Source: a virus
Virus record (IMG/VR): IMGVR_UViG_3300042484_001245
Location: 28,931-92,930 of that record
Strand: one strand, 5' to 3'
DNA: 64,000 nt
Below are positions 50,987-58,909 of this stretch, piece by piece. A program made the translations under genes and the position numbers. Positions within the stretch are counted from its first letter, which is position 1; every line of letters starts with the position of its first letter. The notes below the pieces were generated by a model. The model was given only the letters and a program-made list of their open reading frames with translations. It ran no database searches and had not been told where the DNA came from.

Positions 50987-51277
50987 ATGAGTAATGATAC
51001 AGCACAAACAACTGAGCAGACAACTGAAGAAACAACCGCAGAGGCAACAGCCGTTGCTGAACTTCCAGTATTGACGACTGAGCAAGAAATCGCAGCACTT
51101 CGTAGTGTTCATGAGTTTCTTTCTAAGTTTGATCGTGTACCTGGGTTTCTTGCTAATCAATGGTCGCAAGCTCTCGACACGGTAGCAGTAGTTGCAAATT
51201 CTCTCATCAGAAAAGCAACAGATGCTAACGCACAAACTACAACTGAAGCTCAAACTGAAGACACAATCACTCAATAA
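50987..51277 (+). CDS. hypothetical T/E-rich protein
   Basis: 96 residues from ATG 50987, chosen because GGAG (50977-50980) is 6 bases upstream; an ATG at 50975 would lack a site. Both ends are T/E/A/Q-rich and unstructured, around one helical core (TEQEIAALRSVHEFLSKFDR, then FLANQWSQALDTVAVVANSL). No family recognised. Confidence 0.55.
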   Translation: MSNDTAQTTEQTTEETTAEATAVAELPVLTTEQEIAALRSVHEFLSKFDRVPGFLANQWSQALDTVAVVANSLIRKATDANAQTTTEAQTEDTITQ

Positions 51278-51292
51278 TTTTGTGGTGTTGTT

Positions 51293-51478
51293 ATGCCATA
51301 CTATGAATACGAGTGTAAGAAGTGTGGAATAGTTGAAGTTCGACAGAGCATTACTGATGAGCCGTTGAAGAAGTGTCCTGTTTGTGACGCAAAAGTAAAA
51401 CGCATCATATCTGCTACTGCCGATCCTCAATTCAAAGGCTCAGGCTTTTACACAACTGATTACGTGAAGAAAAAGTAA
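51293..51478 (+). CDS. FmdB-type zinc ribbon protein
   Basis: 61 residues. MPYYEYECKKCGIVEVRQS and KKCPVCDAKVKRIIS form a zinc ribbon with C8, C11, C28, C31, the FmdB regulatory-protein family layout. Members are often small regulators or structural ribbons. It overlaps the next start by 1 base. Confidence 0.8.
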   Translation: MPYYEYECKKCGIVEVRQSITDEPLKKCPVCDAKVKRIISATADPQFKGSGFYTTDYVKKK

Positions 51479-52347
51479 TGTCAATCGTTGCTTGCAAATA
51501 CTTTGAAGATATTGGCTGGGTAATTGCCAAGAATCGAGATAGGTCGTACAAACCTCTCATTCGTGTGCGCAAGTCTTTTCGCAATAATGTTGAAAGACTT
51601 TTACTCTGGGACCAAAAGACAAAGTACACTGAAGGCGTAAACGAATACGGTGTTGCTATTGTTTCAGCTAGTATCTCAACTACTACTGATGAGATTGAGG
51701 GGGCAATAGCAACAAAGTACAATTCACGATTGACTAAGACGCCACGAGTCTATTACTCACCAGACGGTCTGCGAATTCGCAAAGCACTTTTTGAAAAGAC
51801 TGCGTTCGATGCAATTCGTAAAGTCATCGAGTTTCAAATACCAGGTAACACCATTGTTGCAGACAAAGACAGATGCTTTTTGATCGAAGCCGGCTTTCTA
51901 AACACAAATGAGTATGTGTATGAAGTTGTCGAAGTTCCAACAACACATATTGCAGTAAGAACAAATCACGGCATCTTTTTACCGTGGACTGGGTACAGTG
52001 CTGATGTGCCGCAAGAAGTATCAAAGCGACGAAGTTCTGAAGTTCGATATGAAAAAGTCAACGAGGGTCTAAAACGTGCATCAACGTTTGAACAGTTTGT
52101 CGATGTGTTGTCAAACAGTAATGATAGCAATCCACAAATGAACCCATTGCGTGTAGATCCAAGAAAAGGTGCTATGCGAACGTCTGGTCAAATCTTCATT
52201 GTTCCAAAAGACAAAACCTTGCACTATAGACCTATATGGTGTGATACCGTGTTCAATCTGGATAAGCTAAATACAGTCACAGAGAAAACTTTCTTTGAAG
52301 TTGTATCAACAAGAAAGTTGATAAGTTTTACAAATCATTCCATGTAG
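51478..52347 (+). CDS. possible Ntn-hydrolase (acyltransferase/choloylglycine hydrolase-like)
   Basis: 289 residues. MSIVACKYFEDIGWVIAKNR followed by a G-V-N-E-Y-G-V-A-I-V-S-A segment resembles the start of N-terminal-nucleophile hydrolases of the acyl-CoA:penicillin acyltransferase group, in which a Cys near the start acts after trimming. Later TNHGIFLPWTGYS resembles their T-N-H-x-x motif. If right, C6 would be the nucleophile. The fold call is by motif only. Confidence 0.45.
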   Translation: MSIVACKYFEDIGWVIAKNRDRSYKPLIRVRKSFRNNVERLLLWDQKTKYTEGVNEYGVAIVSASISTTTDEIEGAIATKYNSRLTKTPRVYYSPDGLRIRKALFEKTAFDAIRKVIEFQIPGNTIVADKDRCFLIEAGFLNTNEYVYEVVEVPTTHIAVRTNHGIFLPWTGYSADVPQEVSKRRSSEVRYEKVNEGLKRASTFEQFVDVLSNSNDSNPQMNPLRVDPRKGAMRTSGQIFIVPKDKTLHYRPIWCDTVFNLDKLNTVTEKTFFEVVSTRKLISFTNHSM

Positions 52348-52354
52348 GGGAATC

Positions 52355-53464
52355 ATGGCATCTATAAAAGACGTATCCAAATCGCTTATTAACGCAGTGA
52401 GCGAAGTTGTTACAAAAAGTTCAGAACACAGAGCTAAATTAGAGCGAGCTGTGTTTGTTGAAGCACTCAAAAAGTTTAAGGTATCGTCTGTATCAGAACT
52501 AGCTGAACAGGATAAGAAAGCATTTCATGCTTACGTTCAGAATCAGTTGACTGAATCTGATTGTTCTTGTGGTTCTATGGATGAAGACGATATGCCTGGA
52601 GATGAAGTATATCACAAAGGTGGAGATGAAGATGCTGAGAAAAAGAAAGAACTTGGTGAAGACGAAGACGAAGAAGATTCGAGCGTTGACGCCTCCGACT
52701 CAGAAGAGAAAGACGATATTGAAGAGCGTTGCTGGGACGGCTACAAACCTACGCCTGGTGTAAAGGCATATGAAAAGGGTTCTTGCATGAAAGAAGGTGC
52801 AGACCCCGATGAGCTTGCAACAAATGGAGCACTTGGTGTCACTGATGCTTCAAAGCAACTTCCTGTTCACGCTGATGTTCTCAAAGATTCTTCCCCCGTC
52901 GATGGAACAACAGAATACAGACTCTTTGCACAATTCAACACAAACACTTTGCCACAGATTGTTCCGCCAGTAACTCTTCCCGGTGCACCAACAGTTGATG
53001 CGCTTCGTGATATTGTTGAGGGACTTCCTTGGTTCTGTGATGTATGCGAAAGGGCACTTGCTGACGCAAGTGACTCTCCCCATCAAAGAGTAGCAGACGA
53101 AACAACTGAAGTAAATGAGTCGTACATAGCCACACCTTACGATAAGAAAGTGATGGCAACAATAAAAAATACTGTAAAAGCTCACGAGGTAACTGTTAGT
53201 GACACTTTAACTAAAGGCCTTCATGTTCATAAATTCACAGCTGTTGTTGATAAACCTGAACTTGCGCCTGAGATCCAAATAATTCATGTTAGTGAAGAGC
53301 CTAGCAGAAAAGCTCCCGGAAAATCTGTATGGCGAGTTCAATCGGACATAAACGGCTATGGTATTGAAAGTCTTGTTAGTGAGCCATATCTTCCTGGTGT
53401 TGAGCTTAAAGCACTTCAAGCATTGAAGGATGTTCTTGCAAAAGTATTTTTGCAAAATAAATAA
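52355..53464 (+). CDS. virion-associated-type protein with acidic linker and CWDGYKP motif
   Basis: 369 residues, with an AGGGGAA ribosome site. A helical N-terminus is followed by QNQLTESDC (a possible L-T-E cut near residue 67), an acidic stretch (EDEDEEDSSVDASDSEEKDD), then RCWDGYKPTPGVKAYEKGSC, a small cysteine motif widespread in marine phage virion proteins. The C-terminal part has PWFCDVCERAL and a conserved tail LKALQALKDVLAKVF. Function unknown; the neighbours suggest an internal or head protein. Confidence 0.5.
   Translation: MASIKDVSKSLINAVSEVVTKSSEHRAKLERAVFVEALKKFKVSSVSELAEQDKKAFHAYVQNQLTESDCSCGSMDEDDMPGDEVYHKGGDEDAEKKKELGEDEDEEDSSVDASDSEEKDDIEERCWDGYKPTPGVKAYEKGSCMKEGADPDELATNGALGVTDASKQLPVHADVLKDSSPVDGTTEYRLFAQFNTNTLPQIVPPVTLPGAPTVDALRDIVEGLPWFCDVCERALADASDSPHQRVADETTEVNESYIATPYDKKVMATIKNTVKAHEVTVSDTLTKGLHVHKFTAVVDKPELAPEIQIIHVSEEPSRKAPGKSVWRVQSDINGYGIESLVSEPYLPGVELKALQALKDVLAKVFLQNK
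53456..53463 (+). promoter_or_regulatory. late-type octamer just before the HAD gene
   Basis: AATAAATA overlaps the preceding TAA stop and ends 5 bases before the ATG at 53469. If transcription starts 6 bases after the octamer as in T4, the mRNA would begin at the start codon. Confidence 0.4.
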
Positions 53465-53468
53465 TTGT

Positions 53469-54056
53469 ATGAAATCGTTTCGCACATATTTGAAAGAAGA
53501 TGTTGAGGTAGACAGTGACGTTGCGGTAACAACTGCACTTCCTGAAATCTATCTTGATATGGACGAAACAATCGTAGACTGGATGAAAGGTGCTGACGAA
53601 GCTCTTGAGCGAGCTGGCAAGCCATCATGGAATGATTCATACTGGACAGAGAATCACACTGAAGAAGAAGCTGAAAAGATCAAGTGGCAGATTCTTAATA
53701 CTACACCAAACTTCTGGGAGAATCTTGAATTTCTACCTGACGGTAAAGCCCTCTGGAACTTTGTGAAGAAGTACAAGCCACACATTCTCAGTGCCTGTGG
53801 CACACTCGCCACTACGTGTAAGAATGGCAAGAAACGTTGGTTAGCAAAGTTCTTAGGGTATAAAAACCTTGGTAACATTCATCTTGTAAAGCGTTCACAG
53901 AAAAAAGATTTTGCTGTTGTTGATGGTAAGCCCACAATACTTATTGACGATTTCATCAAGAATTGTCAAGAGTACAAAGCTCATGGTGGGCTGGCAATTC
54001 AGCGCACAACTACTATAGAAGTGATTAGTAAATTAAAGCGTCTGGGATTCAAATAA
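53469..54056 (+). CDS. capsid-tagged HAD-family nucleotidase
   Basis: 195 residues from ATG 53469. N-terminus MKSFRTYLKE (capsid-targeting pattern with L-K-E). HAD motif I is IYLDMDETIVDWM (nucleophile D30, D32), motif II-like HILSACGT, then KRWLAKFLGYKN and motif IV PTILIDDFIKNC. The layout is that of small 5'(3')-deoxyribonucleotidases. A nucleotidase delivered with the DNA could alter host nucleotide pools at the first minutes of infection. Confidence 0.7.
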   Translation: MKSFRTYLKEDVEVDSDVAVTTALPEIYLDMDETIVDWMKGADEALERAGKPSWNDSYWTENHTEEEAEKIKWQILNTTPNFWENLEFLPDGKALWNFVKKYKPHILSACGTLATTCKNGKKRWLAKFLGYKNLGNIHLVKRSQKKDFAVVDGKPTILIDDFIKNCQEYKAHGGLAIQRTTTIEVISKLKRLGFK

Positions 54057-54059
54057 ATA
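54052..54059 (+). promoter_or_regulatory. late promoter upstream of the 54090 structural gene
   Basis: AATAAATA overlaps the HAD gene stop, 30 bases before the next ATG, with GGAG at 54077-54080 as ribosome site. Confidence 0.5.
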
Positions 54060-54089
54060 AAGTATAACTTTTAATTGGAGATAATTGAT

Positions 54090-54947
54090 ATGTCACTTTG
54101 GGGTAAAGAAGATAAGACGACAGCTCGACCAAAATCAGTTAAGCTAAAAGCTAACGGTACCCTCGCTCATGATGCATCTGGTAAGAAACTGGTATACTTG
54201 TCTAAAGAAGAAGCTATTGCAAACTCTACTAAGGGTGCATCTGGTGCTGGTTGGTACACTGTTCTTACTACTAAGAAAGGTACGGCTGAAGAGCGCACAC
54301 GTCTTGAACTTCTTATCGCAATCTCTGATGAAGATAGAGTGTCAATTAATAATGTTGAGTTTATAGAAGCAGATTTATTTAATAGTAATGTTCTTGCTAA
54401 TGGTGGTGCCGCTGCTGGAATAGAAGATCCTAATGGTCGTCCTGGATGGTATTTCAAAAACGATTCCTCTGGAAAAAAGGTTAATTGGTATTATTTTGAT
54501 GGTCAAGCATACAATATAAATTTGAGTGATTTTTCTGCGTATGCTGTAGTCACTCTTGATTCTACAACTTCACGTCCATTTTTAGCACTGTATAGCAAAC
54601 CCACAGGAGCCGGAGATATTATACCTGGGTTTGCTCGCTCAAGTAGGGTATATACTTGGCCAGCAGGCGCCGTTGCGGGAACAAAATATTTGATATATTT
54701 TGGACAAAATCCTAATGTTCATTTAGACTTACCAAGAGTTGAATTAACACCAGGAATAACTAGAGGACCTTTCCTACCCACAGAAAAAGTGGCAACTATA
54801 TCTTTGCACTCTGACTCAGGATCTTCTGTAAATAATGTTCAGTTTGTTGTAGAAAATTTGGGTATTAATTCTACCACAGTAAAAGCTGACGTAGAATTAA
54901 AACTCGATGTTAGTGACGTAACTGAAGACGATGCTGGCCTAGAATAA
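54090..54947 (+). CDS. virion structural protein (MSLWGK family)
   Basis: 285 residues from ATG 54090, with a ribosome site. The opening MSLWGKEDKTTARPKSVKLK is characteristic of a family of marine T4-like virion proteins. Then ASGAGWYTVLTTKKGTAEER. The rest is beta-rich (WYYFDGQAYNINLSDFSAYA, then AGTKYLIYFGQNPNVHLDLP), likely a head-decoration or fibre-like domain. Confidence 0.6.
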   Translation: MSLWGKEDKTTARPKSVKLKANGTLAHDASGKKLVYLSKEEAIANSTKGASGAGWYTVLTTKKGTAEERTRLELLIAISDEDRVSINNVEFIEADLFNSNVLANGGAAAGIEDPNGRPGWYFKNDSSGKKVNWYYFDGQAYNINLSDFSAYAVVTLDSTTSRPFLALYSKPTGAGDIIPGFARSSRVYTWPAGAVAGTKYLIYFGQNPNVHLDLPRVELTPGITRGPFLPTEKVATISLHSDSGSSVNNVQFVVENLGINSTTVKADVELKLDVSDVTEDDAGLE

Positions 54948-54977
54948 TCTTAATCAGAACATTGTCGTAGTTATATC

Positions 54978-55391
54978 ATGCTAGATGAATTTTTTGAAGA
55001 TATGGGCATAAGATTGACAGAAAAAAATGTTGTCATGTATGCTATGAAACATTACGACAATGTTCAGTGCATCGACATTGATGAGTTCTATGACGACTTA
55101 AAGCGCATTAACTACATCAAACGTTTGTTTGTTCGTTACAAGAATGAAAATGAACTAAAAGAACGATTGATTCTTAACCATCTCATTATTTTGTTTAATG
55201 TGTTTCCTGTAAACGTTGCAACCAATCTTTTGTTCTTCAAGATAGACGGTGAACACTGGTCGCAGCTAAAAACGTTTCTTGTATATCTGAACTATATGCC
55301 AGAAAAGCTAACGTTTTTAGAAAATTGTGAGATCATCACCAGTGACATACCACTTGACTCTCACATCATATCTGTTTTGAGGTGCTTATGA
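54978..55391 (+). CDS. conserved T4-like phage protein of unknown function
   Basis: 137 residues. RINYIKRLFVRYKNENELKE, then RLILNHLIILFNVFPVNVAT and LKTFLVYLNYMPEKL form a helical protein I recognise as common in marine T4-like phages but without a known role. It overlaps the next start (ATGA). Confidence 0.6.
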   Translation: MLDEFFEDMGIRLTEKNVVMYAMKHYDNVQCIDIDEFYDDLKRINYIKRLFVRYKNENELKERLILNHLIILFNVFPVNVATNLLFFKIDGEHWSQLKTFLVYLNYMPEKLTFLENCEIITSDIPLDSHIISVLRCL

Positions 55392-55738
55392 AAACGTATC
55401 GCCAACTCATTACTGAAGCAAAGTCATTCTCAAAAGATGATGCACATCGTATCGGCGATAAACTAGACGTAAATTGGGACAAAGTTGACATCGAGCAATT
55501 CAGAATTGGTCTTGGCGTCGAAAGTGAGCACGATGATGGATCTGAGCTTGATGTTGTTGGATCTGAAAAAGACTTAGGCAAGATCGTACTCGCACACTTA
55601 ACAGAACTTCCAGATTACTACACAAAACTCAAGCAAGTTGAAGAAGAGGGTGTTCCAGCAAATTCAATCTCTGGTGGTGGAATCGCAAACATAGATCAAC
55701 CCCTCGTTCGCAAGAAACCAAAAAACGAAAGCAAATAA
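55388..55738 (+). CDS. capsid-tagged DUF5661-like protein
   Basis: 116 residues from ATG 55388. N-terminus MKTYRQLITE is the closest of all to the T4 internal-protein start MKTYQEFIAE, with an ITE/A cut. The body (AHRIGDKLDVNWDKVDIEQF, then KIVLAHLTELPDYYTKLKQV) fits DUF5661, a short helical domain found in phages and bacteria, unknown role. The C-terminus is basic. Confidence 0.65.
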   Translation: MKTYRQLITEAKSFSKDDAHRIGDKLDVNWDKVDIEQFRIGLGVESEHDDGSELDVVGSEKDLGKIVLAHLTELPDYYTKLKQVEEEGVPANSISGGGIANIDQPLVRKKPKNESK

Positions 55739-55806
55739 TCTCATCAAAAGTTTGATAATTTCCGAACCTATGTTATTATTAAACGTAGGTAATAATTGGA
55801 TATTAT

Positions 55807-55814
55807 CATAAATA
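55807..55814 (+). promoter_or_regulatory. late-type octamer close to the 55820 start
   Basis: CATAAATA ends 5 bases before the ATG at 55820, the same short spacing as at 53456. Upstream (55740-55800) the gap also holds TCAAAAGTTTGA and a CCTATG/CGTAGG inverted repeat. Confidence 0.4.
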
Positions 55815-55819
55815 CTACT

Positions 55820-56152
55820 ATGGATGAGAAAGACGACAAGCAACCAGACAATCTCTTCGACTCTTTAGGTCTCGAAGTGAAGTTTGGTGATGTAGAAGTG
55901 GGACAAACGTACCCCATCTACGGGATGATAACTGACATAATCTCAGACACGCCGGGTGATGTCATTGTCATGGTCAACTACAATATCGAAATGCGCATGA
56001 ATGTAGAAGATGCTGAGAAACTTGCACTTCTTAAACGAAAATGTTTTGAGCCAGGAATTTTTGTTTGTGCCATAAGTCACACTGAGCCATCTGTTAAAGG
56101 AGATTGTGTGACAGTTGTCTTTGGTAAAAGTAGCACTTCGGAAATGCACTAA
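55820..56152 (+). CDS. hypothetical acidic protein
   Basis: 110 residues from ATG 55820 (MDEKDDKQPDNLF). A beta-rich core (VEVGQTYPIYGMITDIISDT, then VIVMVNYNIEMRMNVEDAEK) could be a small barrel. No family recognised. The next start follows after 1 base. Confidence 0.5.
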   Translation: MDEKDDKQPDNLFDSLGLEVKFGDVEVGQTYPIYGMITDIISDTPGDVIVMVNYNIEMRMNVEDAEKLALLKRKCFEPGIFVCAISHTEPSVKGDCVTVVFGKSSTSEMH

Positions 56153-56153
56153 T

Positions 56154-56489
56154 ATGAAAACTTTTATAGAATTGCGAGAAGAACTTTACGCTGGCATCAA
56201 ACAGCTCAAGTCATCTATTGATGACGCTATGATCAATATGTCGAAGATGTATGGTGAAGAACACTATGCAATTCAAAGATTGAAATCGTACTATCCTGCA
56301 TTAGACAAGCAGTTAGAATATGCAAACGATTTAGATGAATCAATGCGAACGGGAAATCACGAAGAGACGGCGCAAGCAATTGCACGAATACAAGCCATCT
56401 CCGACATGATTCGCACTGATGCCAAATCACTTTTGAACAGTCTACATACAGGAAAGGATATCATACCAGATACAAAATCACTACACTAA
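56154..56489 (+). CDS. helical protein with degenerate capsid-tag-like start
   Basis: 111 residues from ATG 56154. MKTFIELREE resembles the capsid-targeting pattern (M-K-T-F, E at position 10) but position 8 is R instead of I/L. The rest is helical (LYAGIKQLKSSIDDAMINMS, then HYAIQRLKSYYPALDKQLEY). It may be a divergent member of the tagged set or chance. Confidence 0.5.
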   Translation: MKTFIELREELYAGIKQLKSSIDDAMINMSKMYGEEHYAIQRLKSYYPALDKQLEYANDLDESMRTGNHEETAQAIARIQAISDMIRTDAKSLLNSLHTGKDIIPDTKSLH

Positions 56490-56492
56490 GAT

Positions 56493-56882
56493 ATGCGAGC
56501 ATTCTTCATTTTTAATAACATGAAAGTGAATACGTTTGCTCTTCAAGATCAGCCGTTTCCTGGGTTTGAGTTGTTGACGTGGGAGCACGAATCGTTTGTA
56601 GATGGTACATTATGGGACATTGGTAACGATGCTGGTTACACACCGATAGGTATAACCAAAGTTCATGGACAACTTTGGCTGGCACAAGACACACAACAAA
56701 TATCAGAGCTTGAATATTTCTTGGGTGTTCAGTCTGGATTGACTGAACCAATGAACACAAAAGCCTATATACAAACACACGATGTTGCTGAGAAAGTAGA
56801 TGTCGTGATATATAGACTGAAAAACATCGATACGAACTATCTCATAGTTCACGATGGAAAGTGGATGATTAAACGGTCGTGA
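56493..56882 (+). CDS. gamma-glutamylcyclotransferase (AIG2)-like protein
   Basis: 129 residues. The order FFIFNNMKVNTFALQ, then FVDGTLWDIGNDAGYTPIGI and VHGQLWLAQDTQQISELEYF matches the AIG2/GGCT fold (short strand, G-x-L-W-D-x-G, G-x-L-W, L-x-x-F-L-G). The usual Y-G-S start motif and catalytic glutamate are not obvious, so activity is doubtful. Confidence 0.45.
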   Translation: MRAFFIFNNMKVNTFALQDQPFPGFELLTWEHESFVDGTLWDIGNDAGYTPIGITKVHGQLWLAQDTQQISELEYFLGVQSGLTEPMNTKAYIQTHDVAEKVDVVIYRLKNIDTNYLIVHDGKWMIKRS

Positions 56883-56883
56883 T

Positions 56884-57315
56884 ATGTTGACAAGTATATT
56901 ATTGTTTTTGAATAAATTGTGGGATAACAGAATTGTCATAGTGCTAGGTGCCTTTGGTGTTCTCATCGCCGCGTTTTATTTCTATTACGTTATTGCATCA
57001 AACAGAATTGATGAATTGACTCGTGAGAAGATTGAGCTTCAAGCAATTGTTGAACAACAAAAGAAAGCCATCGAACAGATTCAGCGTGATTATAAACACG
57101 TTATCGAATCGAAAGAAGAACTGAACAAACAAATACAAGACACACAAACAGAAGTGCAAGAGCTTCGTGAAAAGTTGTTCAGAGAAAATCAAGGCAAGCG
57201 ACCCCTCGAAGAGCTTGCAACAAAGAAGACTACATTGATTGAAAAGAAGATCAACAAAGCCACACAAGATGTGTTGAGCTGTCTTGAGCTTTTGACACGT
57301 GGAGGCGATTGTTAA
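56884..57315 (+). CDS. i-spanin-like (Rz-type) inner membrane protein
   Basis: 143 residues: an N-terminal membrane helix (about 18-38) and a long periplasmic coiled coil (NRIDELTREKIELQAIVEQQ and on), with a C-terminal Cys. It is followed, with a TAATG overlap, by a small lipoprotein, as expected of a Rz/Rz1 pair that fuses inner and outer membranes at lysis of a Gram-negative host. Confidence 0.75.
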   Translation: MLTSILLFLNKLWDNRIVIVLGAFGVLIAAFYFYYVIASNRIDELTREKIELQAIVEQQKKAIEQIQRDYKHVIESKEELNKQIQDTQTEVQELREKLFRENQGKRPLEELATKKTTLIEKKINKATQDVLSCLELLTRGGDC

Positions 57316-57665
57316 TGAGAAAGTTTTCTTTACTTCTTTGTGTGTGCTTGTCTGCGTGTTTCAAAACGTACACGACTCCTGTTGAACGTCCACGATTAGA
57401 TCTTCCACCTCCACCTTCTGTCACTCTTCAATCAGTAAAGTTTCGTGTTATTCACAAACATAATGCTGACAAGTTTTTTAACGATGTTGATAAGAATGAT
57501 GGTAAAGAACCTGTTGTGGTTGCGTTGAGTGTGCAAGATTACAAAAAGATGGCACTAAACCTTGCCAAACTAAAGGCATATATAAAATCACAACAAAAGA
57601 TTATTTCGTTATACAAGAGATACTACGAGGCTAACAAAAATGGCAACAAAGAAGCGCAAAAGTAA
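57315..57665 (+). CDS. o-spanin-like (Rz1-type) lipoprotein
   Basis: 116 residues from ATG 57315. A signal peptide ends in the lipobox LSAC (C15), followed by a proline-rich stretch LDLPPPPS. It starts within the stop of the i-spanin-like gene. T4 also encodes separate spanin genes. The C-terminal helix (DYKKMALNLAKLKAYIKSQQ) may pair with the coiled coil of its partner. Confidence 0.75.
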   Translation: MRKFSLLLCVCLSACFKTYTTPVERPRLDLPPPPSVTLQSVKFRVIHKHNADKFFNDVDKNDGKEPVVVALSVQDYKKMALNLAKLKAYIKSQQKIISLYKRYYEANKNGNKEAQK

Positions 57666-57846
57666 GAAGACAGAAGAAGCAACAGTAGAAGTGGTTGAAG
57701 CTCCAGCTCAGAAGCTGGATGTTGCTACTGTCGAAGTTGCAAAGTCTCCAGTGCCACCATCTCGTCGTTTGTTTCCATCTTCATTGATCGCAGAATTGGA
57801 TGCAATCAAAGCACGTCTTGATGAAATTGAAAAAAAGCTGAAGTAA
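57640..57846 (+). CDS. hypothetical small protein
   Basis: 68 residues overlapping the o-spanin gene by 26 bases. Basic start (MATKKRKSKK), E/V/A/P-rich middle, and a short coiled coil at the end (LIAELDAIKARLDEIEKKLK). No family recognised. Confidence 0.5.
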   Translation: MATKKRKSKKTEEATVEVVEAPAQKLDVATVEVAKSPVPPSRRLFPSSLIAELDAIKARLDEIEKKLK

Positions 57847-57863
57847 GCCATTTTAATATTATG

Positions 57864-57891
57864 TTGCCTCAGCCTGGCATTTTGATATACT
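57864..57891 (+). promoter_or_regulatory. sigma70-like promoter upstream of gp61
   Basis: TTGCCT, 16 bases, TATACT, ending 7 bases before the primase ATG, so the leader is very short. TTGCCTCAGCCTGGCA also contains a TGCC/GGCA dyad. Confidence 0.5.
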
Positions 57892-57898
57892 ACCTTTC

Positions 57899-58909
57899 AT
57901 GTTATACGTTGATTTGAAATACGTTACGACTGTAGGCATACATCTTCGCAACTTCAAGAAAAAGAAAGATAACTTATTCAACTGCTCGTGTCCTATCTGT
58001 GGCGACAGTGAAAAGAAAAAATCAAAAGCTCGTGGATACTTTTATCAAAAAGGCACTTCGATGTATTTCAAGTGTCACAACTGTGGCTCTGGCATCGGTG
58101 TTGGCAATTTTCTCAAGCATCATTTTCCTGCGTATCATGAGCAATACTTGCTTGAGAAGTACAAGTCTGGTGTAGACACAAAGAAAACAAAAGCTGCGAT
58201 TGCGCCAGTGGCAAAAGCTGTACTGACGAAGTTTCATTCGAGCAAAGCTATCAAGCTGAGTGAGTTGTCTGATGAGCACTACGCAAAGCAGTATGTGATT
58301 CGCAGAAAAATTCCATTTGAGCACTACTCTCGTATATTCTTTACTGACGATTTTGCAGGTCTTGTTGATGATGTGTTTCCCGGCAAGTATGAGAATCTTC
58401 AGAAAGATGAACCTCGATTGATCATTCCATTCTTTGATGCACAAAACAACTTAACTGGCTTGCAGGGACGTTCATTCTCTCCTGAGAAATCGTTGCGATA
58501 CATCACAATTCGTGCGACGAGTAACACAGACTTAGTATTTGGTCTTGAGAGATTTGATTCAACAAAACTCGGCTACGTTGTTGAGGGTCCAATCGATAGT
58601 TTGTTTTTGCCGAATTGTCTTGCCGCAGCCAACTCAGATCTTGCGTCTGTAATTGATAAAACAAAAAACGACAACCTTGTTCTCGTATATGACAATGAGC
58701 CACGAAACCGCGAGATTGTAAAACTCATCGAGTCTGCAATTAACAGGGGCAGAAAAGTTTGCATCTGGACATCTAACATCGAACAGAAAGATATAAATGA
58801 CATGATACTGTCTGGCACATCAGTGTGTGATATACATCGCATAATACAAAAGCGCACGTTCAGTGGTCTTGAAGCACAGTTGGAGTTTTGTAAATGGAAG
58901 AAAGTGTAA
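57899..58909 (+). CDS. gp61: primase gp61 (DnaG-like)
   Basis: 336 residues. A zinc-binding N-terminus (CPICGDS with C31 and C34, then CHNCGSG with C59, C62), then the TOPRIM core with YVVEGPIDSLFLPN and LVLVYDNEPRNREI. It makes RNA primers with gp41. The C-terminus overlaps the next gene by 16 bases. Confidence 0.92.
   Translation: MLYVDLKYVTTVGIHLRNFKKKKDNLFNCSCPICGDSEKKKSKARGYFYQKGTSMYFKCHNCGSGIGVGNFLKHHFPAYHEQYLLEKYKSGVDTKKTKAAIAPVAKAVLTKFHSSKAIKLSELSDEHYAKQYVIRRKIPFEHYSRIFFTDDFAGLVDDVFPGKYENLQKDEPRLIIPFFDAQNNLTGLQGRSFSPEKSLRYITIRATSNTDLVFGLERFDSTKLGYVVEGPIDSLFLPNCLAAANSDLASVIDKTKNDNLVLVYDNEPRNREIVKLIESAINRGRKVCIWTSNIEQKDINDMILSGTSVCDIHRIIQKRTFSGLEAQLEFCKWKKV

Noticed and set aside
52355-53464. 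Counting this protein among the capsid-tagged set
   Set aside because: Its N-terminus (MASIKDVSKS) lacks the pattern; an internal L-T-E alone is not enough.
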